Shown: piece by piece, positions 1 to 5,539 of the stretch
Layout: each line of letters opens with the position of its first letter
Position numbering within the stretch: the stretch's first letter is position 1
Notes under the pieces: model-generated
What the model saw: only the letters and a program-made list of their open reading frames with translations
What the model was told of the DNA's origin: nothing
Databases searched by the model: none
Assembly (NCBI GenBank): GCA_958348565.1
Contig: CATVZP010000102.1
Location: forward strand, 1 to 6,824
Direction: 5' to 3'
Length of the DNA stretch: 6,824 nt
Origin: an uncultured Collinsella sp.
GTDB lineage: Bacteria; Actinomycetota; Coriobacteriia; Coriobacteriales; Coriobacteriaceae
Program-made: the position numbers and the translations under genes

Positions 1-2335
1 AGCGGTCGATCATGTCGCGCGCCTCGGCCATCGAGATATGCAGCGACTGCGACAGACCGTAGGCCTGCTGGCCGTACACGATGCCAAAGTTCACGGCCTT
101 GGCGCGGCTGCGTAGGTCGGGAGTCACCTCGGACACCGGCACGCCAAACACGCGCGCCGCCGTCTCGGCGTGGAAGTCCTCGCCTTCGTTAAAGGCGCGC
201 ACCAGGTGCTCGTCACCCGAGAGATGCGCGAGCAGGCGCAGCTCGATCTGCGAGTAGTCCACCGCCAAAAAGACGCTGCCCTCGCCCGCCGAGAACGCCG
301 TCTTGACGGTACGCCCCAGCTCCGAGCGCGTCGGAATGTTCTGCAGGTTCGGGTCGCTCGAAGACAGACGCCCCGTTGCGGTGATGGTCTGGTTGTACGT
401 GGTGTGCACGCGACCGTCACCACGGCGCAGCGGGCCCAGCGTGTCCAGATAGGTGGACTTGATCTTGGACTTCTCACGCCAATCCAAGATCAGACGCACG
501 ATCTCGTGGTCGCGGGCAAGGTCGCTCAACACCTTGGCGTTGGTCGAATAATAGCCGCGCTTAGTCTTCTTGAGGCCCTTGGTCGGAAGCCCCATCACAT
601 CAAAGAGCACGTGCGACAGCTGCATGGGACTGCCAATATTAAAGGTCTCGTCACCCGCCAGGTCGCGAATGCTGCGCTCGACCTCGGCAATCTGGGTCGC
701 CAGACCCTCGGACAGACTGTGCAGGCGGTCGGGGTCCACGAGCATGCCCGCGCGCTCCATCTTGGCAAGTACCGGAACGAGCGGCATCTCGATGCCATCG
801 AACACGTTGACGGCGTTCTCGCGGGCCATGCAGTCGCGCAACGGCGCCACGAGCGCCAGCGTCAGGGCGGCGGTGCGAGCGGCGAGCGGAGGAGCGTCCT
901 CACCAGCACCCTCTGCGCCGCGCGCCGCAGGCAGCGTCATTTGCAGATACGTATCGGCAAGATATGCCTCATCGAACTCGGAGCGGTCGGAATCCAGCAG
1001 GTAGGCGGCGACCACGGTATCGAAGATACGCGTGGAATCGGCAGCGAGCGGATCCATGAGCTCGGGCTCAGAGGAATCGATGGGCGAAAGCTCATGCAAC
1101 AGCGCCTTCATATCTGGGCTCGCCACACGGCCCTCCATAAACAGACGCGCGAGCACGCCGGCAATCACGCCGTGGACGAAGTTGAAGCCCTCAACCTCAG
1201 CCGCCGCACCGCTGTCGCCCTCCTCGAGCGCGAACAGGCCCTTGGACGTCGCCAACCACAGCGTGCGCGTCAGTCCAAAGAGCGCGCCCTCTTCCTTGTC
1301 GTCGTCCACCACGGCGGCGACCCACTCACCGGCACCAATCGCACGGGAGACCTCAGCCGCAACGGCACCAAGCGCGTCAGCATCGCCGGCGGCCGCGCGA
1401 ACCATCGCAGGCATCTCAAACACACTGGAGGCAGCAGCAGCCCCGCCCTCGCCGCCGATCAGCGCCAAGAAACGGTTCTGCATGGCGGTGATACCAAGCG
1501 TACCCAGCGCCGCAGAAACCTCATCGGCAGAAAACGCCGGGAAGGACGTCGTCTCAAAATCGAGCTCAACGGGTGCATCGGTGCGGATGGTCGCGACCTT
1601 GCGGCTCAGCAGGGCATCGTCGATGTGTGCTCGCAGGTTTTCGCCCATCTTGCCCTTGACCTCGTCGGCGTGTGCGATGACCTCGTCCAGGCTTCCGTAC
1701 TGCGCAATGAGCGCGCTCGCCTTTTTGGGGCCGATGCCCGGCACGCCGGGGATGTTATCGGACGTGTCGCCCTTCAGGCCATAAAAGTCGGGCACGAGCG
1801 CCGGCGTGATGCCGTGATACAGATCGTCCACGCTCTCGGGCGTCATAATCGCCACGTCGGACAGGCCCTTGCGGGTCGAGACCACGTTGACGTGCTCGGT
1901 CACGAGCTGATACATATCGCGATCACCGGTCACCAGCAGCATGTCACAGCCGGCCTGCTCGCCCAGGCGCGCCATAGTGCCCAGGATGTCATCGCCTTCC
2001 CAGCCCTCGGACTGCAAAATCGGCACGTTGAGCGCGGCGAGCAGCTCCTTGATCATGGGAAACTGCGCGTGCAGATCGGGGTCCATGGGCGGGCGCTGAG
2101 CCTTGTACTGCGGCAGCATCTCCATGCGCACGCGCGGCTTGCCCTTGTCAAACGCCACAACAACGCCGTCGGGATTAAAGGCGTCAATCATCTTGAGGAA
2201 CATATTCAAAAAGCCAAAGATCGCGTTGGTGGGACGACCGTCCGGCGCGTTCATGGTGGGCGGCACGGCGTGGAAGGCGCGGTGCATGAGCGAGTTGCCG
2301 TCGATAACGGCAAAGGTGCGGCGCTTGTCAGACAT
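1..2335 (-). CDS. polA: DNA polymerase I (partial, C-terminal end missing)
   Basis: Family A DNA polymerase for Okazaki-fragment processing and repair synthesis. The start is the ATG at 2335-2333 (MSDKRRTFAVIDG), with a GAGG ribosome binding site 8 nt upstream; 778 codons are present before the window edge. Residues 1 to about 290 are the 5'-3' flap nuclease: acidic residues D12, D63, E113, D115, D116, D138, D140, D190 and D193 are in place and the helix-hairpin-helix GVPGIGPKKA is intact. Residues about 310-500 match the 3'-5' exonuclease position but lack the DxE metal motif (VVDDDKEEGAL around D344-D346), so proofreading is probably absent, as in many Gram-positive enzymes. The polymerase domain shows TATGRLSS, motif A DYSQIELR (D693) and the O-helix with R742, K746, F750 and Y754, each exactly 12 below E. 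coli numbering. Motif C (HDE) lies outside the window. Transcribed divergently from the M18 peptidase gene. Confidence 0.97.
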   Translation of the reverse strand, partial: MSDKRRTFAVIDGNSLMHRAFHAVPPTMNAPDGRPTNAIFGFLNMFLKMIDAFNPDGVVVAFDKGKPRVRMEMLPQYKAQRPPMDPDLHAQFPMIKELLAALNVPILQSEGWEGDDILGTMARLGEQAGCDMLLVTGDRDMYQLVTEHVNVVSTRKGLSDVAIMTPESVDDLYHGITPALVPDFYGLKGDTSDNIPGVPGIGPKKASALIAQYGSLDEVIAHADEVKGKMGENLRAHIDDALLSRKVATIRTDAPVELDFETTSFPAFSADEVSAALGTLGITAMQNRFLALIGGEGGAAAASSVFEMPAMVRAAAGDADALGAVAAEVSRAIGAGEWVAAVVDDDKEEGALFGLTRTLWLATSKGLFALEEGDSGAAAEVEGFNFVHGVIAGVLARLFMEGRVASPDMKALLHELSPIDSSEPELMDPLAADSTRIFDTVVAAYLLDSDRSEFDEAYLADTYLQMTLPAARGAEGAGEDAPPLAARTAALTLALVAPLRDCMARENAVNVFDGIEMPLVPVLAKMERAGMLVDPDRLHSLSEGLATQIAEVERSIRDLAGDETFNIGSPMQLSHVLFDVMGLPTKGLKKTKRGYYSTNAKVLSDLARDHEIVRLILDWREKSKIKSTYLDTLGPLRRGDGRVHTTYNQTITATGRLSSSDPNLQNIPTRSELGRTVKTAFSAGEGSVFLAVDYSQIELRLLAHLSGDEHLVRAFNEGEDFHAETAARVFGVPVSEVTPDLRSRAKAVNFGIVYGQQAYGLSQSLHISMAEARDMIDR

Positions 2336-2427
2336 ATTGAATACCTCGCTTTGGGCTGGGCACGGTTTGCTCACACCAGTTTACACGCTCCCCGCCCCAC
2401 GGCCACCGCACATCAAGCTCCCCCGCC

Positions 2428-2462
2428 ACCGTGAGCCCGCGCGTGATACGATGGCTCACGGT
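2428..2462. repeat. Perfect 10-bp inverted repeat in the polA / peptidase intergenic region
   Basis: ACCGTGAGCC (2428-2437) and GGCTCACGGT (2453-2462) are exact reverse complements separated by 15 nt. The pairing stops cleanly at both ends. It lies between the divergent polA and M18 genes and encloses a promoter-like TGATACGAT. It could be an operator for a dimeric regulator, or a stem-loop if transcribed. No T tract follows, so it does not look like a terminator. The repeat is seen directly; its function is inference. Confidence 0.6.
2444..2452 (+). promoter_or_regulatory. Possible extended -10 promoter for the M18 peptidase
   Basis: TGATACGAT fits an extended -10 element (TGN followed by TACGAT, 4 of 6 matches to TATAAT). 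There is no convincing -35 hexamer 16-18 nt upstream. It would start RNA near 2459 and give a leader of about 43 nt before the ATG at 2502. It sits exactly in the spacer of the 2428-2462 inverted repeat, which would suit repression by occlusion. The assignment is weak on sequence alone. Confidence 0.3.
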
Positions 2463-2485
2463 ACATCAACCAGCACGATCAATCC

Positions 2486-2493
2486 GAAAGGAG
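2486..2493 (+). promoter_or_regulatory. Ribosome binding site deciding the peptidase start
   Basis: GAAAGGAG ends 8 nt before the ATG at 2502. An in-frame ATG at 2451 would add 17 residues but has no purine-rich site upstream and lies inside the inverted repeat, so 2502 is preferred. Confidence 0.8.
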
Positions 2494-2501
2494 CCTGCGT
2501 T

Positions 2502-3899
2502 ATGGAGCGTCCCTGCGCATGGAAAAAGTACACGCCACAGCAGATCGAGGAGCTCGAGGAGCTTTGCCGCGGCTATAAGCAGTTTTTGAGCGAGAACAAG
2601 ACCGAGCGCCTGTGCGTCAAGACCGGTATCAAGATGGCCGAGGAGGCGGGCTACGTCAATCTGGAGACCGTGATCGCCGAGGGCCGCGCGCTCAAGGCCG
2701 GCGACAAGGTGTACGCCGCCAATCACGGCAAGGACCTCATGCTCGTCAACCTGGGCACCGCCCCGCTCGAGCAGGGCTTTAACATCCTGGGCGCCCACGT
2801 GGACTCGCCGCGCCTGGACCTCAAGCAAAACCCCGCCTTCGAGGCCGGCGACATGGCCTATCTCGACACGCACTACTACGGCGGCGTCAAGAGCTACCAC
2901 TGGGTCGCTTCCCCGCTCGCACTCGTAGGCGTCATCTGCAAAAAGGACGGCACCACCGTCGACATCAACATCGGCGACAAGGCGGACGATCCGGTCTTTA
3001 CCATCTCCGACCTGCTGATCCACCTCTCGAGCGAGCAGATGGCCAAGCCCGCCAAGGACGCCGTCGATGCCGAGATCCTCGACGTGATCGTCGGCGGCCG
3101 CCCCGTCAAGTTTGACGAGGACGACAAAGACGCCCCCAAGGAGCCCGTCAAGCAGATGTTCCTTGACATCCTCAAGGAGCAGTACGACGTCGAGGAGGAG
3201 GACTTCCTCTCCGCCGAGATCGAGGTCGTGCCCGCCGGCCCGGCCCGTGACATGGGCCTCGACCGCTCCATGATTCTGGGCTATGGCCACGACGACCGCG
3301 TCTGCGCCTATCCCTCCATGCTCGCCCAGATCGACGTCGCCAACGTGGAGCGCACGAGCATCACGCTCATCGTCGACAAGGAGGAGATCGGCTCCGTAGG
3401 TGCCACCGGCATGACGAGCCGCTTCTTCGAGAACACCGTCGCCGAGATCATGACGCTCGCCGGCGAGGATAGTCCGCTGGCCCTGCGCCGCGCGCTCGCC
3501 CACAGCCGCATGCTTTCCTCCGACGTGTCCGCCGGTTTCGACCCGGGCTATGCCGGCAAGTTCGAGACCAAGAACGCCGCCTTCATGGGTCGCGGCCTGT
3601 GCTTTAACAAGTACACGGGCAGCCGCGGCAAGGGTGGCTCCAACGACGCCGACGCCGAGTACGTGGCCCTCGTCCGCGACATCATGGACGAGGCCGGCGT
3701 GGACTTCCAGACCTGCGAGCTCGGTCGCGTCAACGCGGGCGGCGGCGGCACCATCGCCTACATCATGGCCAAGTACGGCATGAACGTCATCGACTCCGGT
3801 GTTGCCGTCCTGTCCATGCATGCCCTGTGGGAGGTCGCCAACAAGGCCGATATCTACGAGGCCTATCGCGGCTACAAGGCCTTCATCGAGCGCGCCTAA
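2502..3899 (+). CDS. M18 family zinc aminopeptidase (ApeA-type)
   Basis: Cytosolic two-zinc aminopeptidase that removes N-terminal, usually acidic, residues from peptides and contributes to peptide turnover. The 465-aa product has the usual M18 length and no signal peptide. Expected metal and catalytic residues are all visible: H99 in GAHVDSPRLDLK, bridging D264 in GHDDRV, the catalytic/ligand pair E294-E295 in EEIGS, D341 in LSSDVSAGFDP, and the C-terminal ligand H440 in SMHALWE. The region at about 160-240 is very acidic (EDDKDAPKEP, VEEEDFLS) and fits the family's inserted second domain. The SSDVSAGFDP form and HDD in place of LDN point to the bacterial 'aminopeptidase 1' branch rather than the yeast/mammalian aspartyl aminopeptidase branch. 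The true substrate preference cannot be read from sequence. The gene stands alone, divergent from polA, and is followed by a strong hairpin. Confidence 0.94.
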   Translation: MERPCAWKKYTPQQIEELEELCRGYKQFLSENKTERLCVKTGIKMAEEAGYVNLETVIAEGRALKAGDKVYAANHGKDLMLVNLGTAPLEQGFNILGAHVDSPRLDLKQNPAFEAGDMAYLDTHYYGGVKSYHWVASPLALVGVICKKDGTTVDINIGDKADDPVFTISDLLIHLSSEQMAKPAKDAVDAEILDVIVGGRPVKFDEDDKDAPKEPVKQMFLDILKEQYDVEEEDFLSAEIEVVPAGPARDMGLDRSMILGYGHDDRVCAYPSMLAQIDVANVERTSITLIVDKEEIGSVGATGMTSRFFENTVAEIMTLAGEDSPLALRRALAHSRMLSSDVSAGFDPGYAGKFETKNAAFMGRGLCFNKYTGSRGKGGSNDADAEYVALVRDIMDEAGVDFQTCELGRVNAGGGGTIAYIMAKYGMNVIDSGVAVLSMHALWEVANKADIYEAYRGYKAFIERA

Positions 3900-3912
3900 C
3901 CAACCCTTCATC

Positions 3913-3987
3913 AGTTGCGGTGAAATACGGACTAAACTGGCCCATAAACGGCCAAAACAGACCGTATTCCACCGCAACTTCTTTTTT
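3913..3987 (+). terminator. Long nested palindrome with T tract after the M18 gene
   Basis: Arms 3913-3930 and 3962-3979 pair over 18 positions with a single A/C mismatch. Inside them a second stem, TGGCC (3938-3942) with GGCCA (3950-3954), closes a 7-nt loop. A T-rich run (TTCTTTTTT, 3979-3987) follows directly, which is the shape of a rho-independent terminator acting on the plus strand. The stem is about twice the usual terminator length and has an internal-loop architecture, with AAAC on both sides between the stems, so it may be a dispersed repeat or a regulatory RNA rather than a simple terminator. The minus-strand side has no T tract. It ends 15 nt before the yaaA start codon. Confidence 0.75.
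3920..3948 (+). promoter_or_regulatory. Possible yaaA promoter nested in the palindrome
   Basis: GTGAAA (3920-3925), 17 nt, then CATAAA (3943-3948): 4 of 6 matches to each sigma-70 hexamer at ideal spacing. RNA would start near 3955, in the right half of the palindrome, so it would lack the left arm and escape the terminator. There is no room for a promoter between the T tract and the yaaA ribosome binding site. Matches of this quality occur by chance. Confidence 0.25.
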
Positions 3988-3992
3988 GGTAG

Positions 3993-3997
3993 AGGAG
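3993..3997 (+). promoter_or_regulatory. yaaA ribosome binding site
   Basis: AGGAG, within the purine run AGAGGAGAG, ends 5 nt before the ATG at 4003. It begins only 5 nt after the T tract of the upstream hairpin. It fixes the start: an upstream in-frame start at 3799 would lie within the peptidase gene and read through the hairpin. Confidence 0.8.
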
Positions 3998-4002
3998 AGT
4001 CC

Positions 4003-4812
4003 ATGCTGCAGGTCATCATTTCGCCCGCCAAGCAGATGCGCGCGGCCCAAGATGCTTTTGAAGTCCTGGGCATCCCACCTTTTGCGCACGAGACGGCTCG
4101 CCTCCACCGCGCACTGCTAGATATCGAGCGGGATGAAGGCAGCGGCGGCCTGCAGGCGCTATGGAACGTGAGTGACAAACTGCTGGGGCCTTGTCTCAAC
4201 ACCCTGCATGAGTTCGGACCCATCCTGAAAAACGGCGATCTCGACAATCCCGCACTCGCCTGCCACCTCTCCCCCGCCGTCATGTCCTACCACGGCATCC
4301 AATACCAAAGCATGGCGCCCGAGGTGATGGATTCCGCGCAGCTCGCATGGCTGCAAGACCATCTATGGATACTCTCGGGACTCTACGGATGCGTGCGCCC
4401 CTTTCATGCCGTTGAACCGTATCGGCTGGAGATGGGCACAAAGCTTGCCGTCGACGGTGCCCGAGACCTCTACTCGTTTTGGGGCGACAAGCTCGCACGG
4501 GCTATCGCTCCGGCGGGCTCCAACACTACGATCGTTAACCTTGCCAGCGCGGAATACGCCAAAGCCGTTCTACCCTGCCTCACCACCGACACCACGGTCG
4601 TCACATGTCTCTTCGGCGAAGGCGTCCGCAACGACAAGCCCATCCAGCGCTCGACCGCCAGCAAAAAGGCGCGCGGCTCCATGGTGCGCTGGATGGCAGA
4701 AAACAAGCTCGAGGATGTAAGCGAACTCACCGCGTTCGACGTTGGTTATCGTCACTTTCCCGAGCTTTCAAATAAAAACACTTTGGTCTTCCTGAACGAA
4801 CAGGCCTTGTAG
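4003..4812 (+). CDS. yaaA: YaaA family peroxide-stress protein (UPF0246/DUF328)
   Basis: A 269-aa cytosolic protein of the YaaA family (E. coli member about 258 aa). In E. coli, YaaA is induced by peroxide under OxyR and helps keep free intracellular iron low, limiting Fenton damage to DNA; a DNA-binding activity has also been proposed. Family motifs seen here: SPAK at residues 7-10, YHGIQYQ near residue 90, YRLEMGTKL starting at Y140, FWGDKL, NLASAEY at 179-185, and a C-terminal KKARGSMVRWM with FDVGYRHFPE. The basic K/R-rich loop KPIQRSTASKKARG is typical. No signal peptide or membrane segment. The gene follows the M18 peptidase after a hairpin with a T tract, so its transcription probably depends on read-through or a promoter within that hairpin. 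No OxyR or PerR box was identified. It ends 40 nt from a convergent gene with no clear terminator between them. Confidence 0.93.
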   Translation: MLQVIISPAKQMRAAQDAFEVLGIPPFAHETARLHRALLDIERDEGSGGLQALWNVSDKLLGPCLNTLHEFGPILKNGDLDNPALACHLSPAVMSYHGIQYQSMAPEVMDSAQLAWLQDHLWILSGLYGCVRPFHAVEPYRLEMGTKLAVDGARDLYSFWGDKLARAIAPAGSNTTIVNLASAEYAKAVLPCLTTDTTVVTCLFGEGVRNDKPIQRSTASKKARGSMVRWMAENKLEDVSELTAFDVGYRHFPELSNKNTLVFLNEQAL

Positions 4813-4852
4813 GACCACCGCTACTTTTGAATGTGCTGCCTAGGCACGGCGT

Positions 4853-5368
4853 CTATTCCGCCAAGCCGTCGGCTTTGGCAATTTCATTTGTCGAGCCATC
4901 CTGATAGGTAATTTTGACGTGTTCAACCTCGGACACCGCAACGCCCGACGGGGGCTCCAGGTGCCATTCCGTCAGCGCGATATCCATCGTCGTGGGCACA
5001 TCCCCTTGATCTTTGAGTTTAACCGTAAGTGTTTTGAGCGCCGCATCAAACGTCACGCGTTCGATTTCCTCGCCAGGAATAGACCCGCCGCTCAGCTGCA
5101 GTTGCATAAACTCATCGCGCGGATACCAATAGTCGCCCGGCGCGGCAACGGTATTGCTGCCCGCGACCTTCACCGTCATGATCGGCAGGGCCTCGTCGGC
5201 CTCAAACTCCCAGGCAGCGCCGCCGCGACCGCCAAACGTCCAAATACAAAAGGCAATCACCAGCACGGCAAGCACCGCAAAGCCAATCGCGACCAACCCA
5301 TGGTGCGCACGGCCCTCCTCGGCCGATACGTCCCATTGTGTCTCTCGATATAGATGCTTGTCTTCCAT
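4853..5368 (-). CDS. Single-pass membrane protein of unknown function
   Basis: I do not recognise the family. The 171-aa product starts at the ATG at 5368-5366 (MEDKHLYRETQW), with GGGAGG 5 nt upstream, and ends in TAG at 4855-4853. Residues 1-23 are hydrophilic and mostly charged. Residues 24-45 (GLVAIGFAVLAVLVIAFCIW...) form one strong hydrophobic helix, followed by GGRGG. The remaining 125 residues are soluble, acidic and rich in alternating hydrophobic residues with many T/V/K positions, suggesting a beta-rich domain. There is no lipobox, so an N-in/C-out anchored protein is the likely topology. The open frame extends far upstream, antisense to thiC, but only this start has a ribosome binding site and a plausible protein. 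It is divergent from thiC and convergent with yaaA. A link to thiamine is not supported by anything visible. Confidence 0.8.
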   Translation of the reverse strand: MEDKHLYRETQWDVSAEEGRAHHGLVAIGFAVLAVLVIAFCIWTFGGRGGAAWEFEADEALPIMTVKVAGSNTVAAPGDYWYPRDEFMQLQLSGGSIPGEEIERVTFDAALKTLTVKLKDQGDVPTTMDIALTEWHLEPPSGVAVSEVEHVKITYQDGSTNEIAKADGLAE

Positions 5369-5393
5369 GTTCGCCTCCCCACAGGCACGCTCG

Positions 5394-5424
5394 TTGGCCC
5401 AATCGTACCCATTCAGGCTATACT
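5394..5424 (+). promoter_or_regulatory. Probable thiC promoter
   Basis: TATACT (5419-5424) matches 5 of 6 of the -10 consensus. TTGGCC (5394-5399) could be the -35 but the spacer is 19 nt, longer than ideal. RNA would start around 5431, so the transcript would begin only about 10 nt before the TPP aptamer core. Position relative to the riboswitch is the best support. Confidence 0.45.
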
Positions 5425-5435
5425 TGAGCCCATTA

Positions 5436-5531
5436 CATAAACGGGGAGCTTGCAGGACGGGACGGCAGGCTGAGATTGGGCGCGCCCGCCCTGACCCGCA
5501 AACCTGATATGGGTAATGCCAACGAAGGGAG
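5436..5531 (+). promoter_or_regulatory. TPP riboswitch (THI element) controlling thiC
   Basis: The conserved cores of the thiamine pyrophosphate aptamer are present in order: CGGGGAGC (5442-5449), CTGAGA (5470-5475), ACCTGAT (5502-5508), GGGTAATGCC (5511-5520) and CGAAGGGA (5523-5530). Pairings that I can draw: P2 CGGG (5442-5445) with CCCG (5495-5498); P3 GCTTGC (5448-5453) with GCAGGC (5465-5470); P4 CCT (5503-5505) with AGG (5526-5528); P5 TGG (5510-5512) with CCA (5519-5521). An extra hairpin GGGCG/CGCCC (5478-5482 with 5487-5491) sits between the TGAGA loop and P2. The 3' edge overlaps the thiC ribosome binding site AAGGGAG (5525-5531), so TPP binding should hide it and block translation. 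No terminator hairpin with a T tract follows. P1 is very weak. Confidence 0.95.
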
Positions 5532-5539
5532 CCGTGCCA

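Noticed and set aside
375..384. GTTGCGGTGA, identical to part of the palindrome arm at 3914-3923
   Set aside because: It lies inside polA, where it encodes part of the conserved TATGR motif on the other strand. Only 10 nt match and there is no partner arm.
170..2434. 754-codon open frame on the plus strand, antisense to polA
   Set aside because: The translation is R/H/Q/G-rich with no domain pattern, and the minus strand encodes an intact PolA with exact active-site spacing. Long antisense frames are expected with strong G/C at third positions.
2103..2501. N-terminal extension of the M18 peptidase to 2103 or to the ATG at 2451
   Set aside because: The longer frame overlaps the start of polA, and neither alternative has a ribosome binding site. 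The ATG at 2502 does, and gives the usual family length.
2466..4283. 605-codon open frame on the minus strand, antisense to the peptidase and yaaA
   Set aside because: It spans two well-supported plus-strand genes and the hairpin. Its V/H/D/G-rich repetitive composition is typical of a shadow frame.
4837..4846. TGCCTAGGCA palindrome between convergent yaaA and the membrane protein gene
   Set aside because: A 10-nt perfect palindrome with no loop and no T tract; it makes at most a 4-bp hairpin, too weak to call a bidirectional terminator.
5384..5389. GGCACG complementary to CGTGCC (5533-5538) just before the thiC start
   Set aside because: It would make a good long-range partner, but it lies upstream of the likely transcription start near 5431 and so should not be in the thiC RNA. 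Six bases of complementarity can arise by chance.
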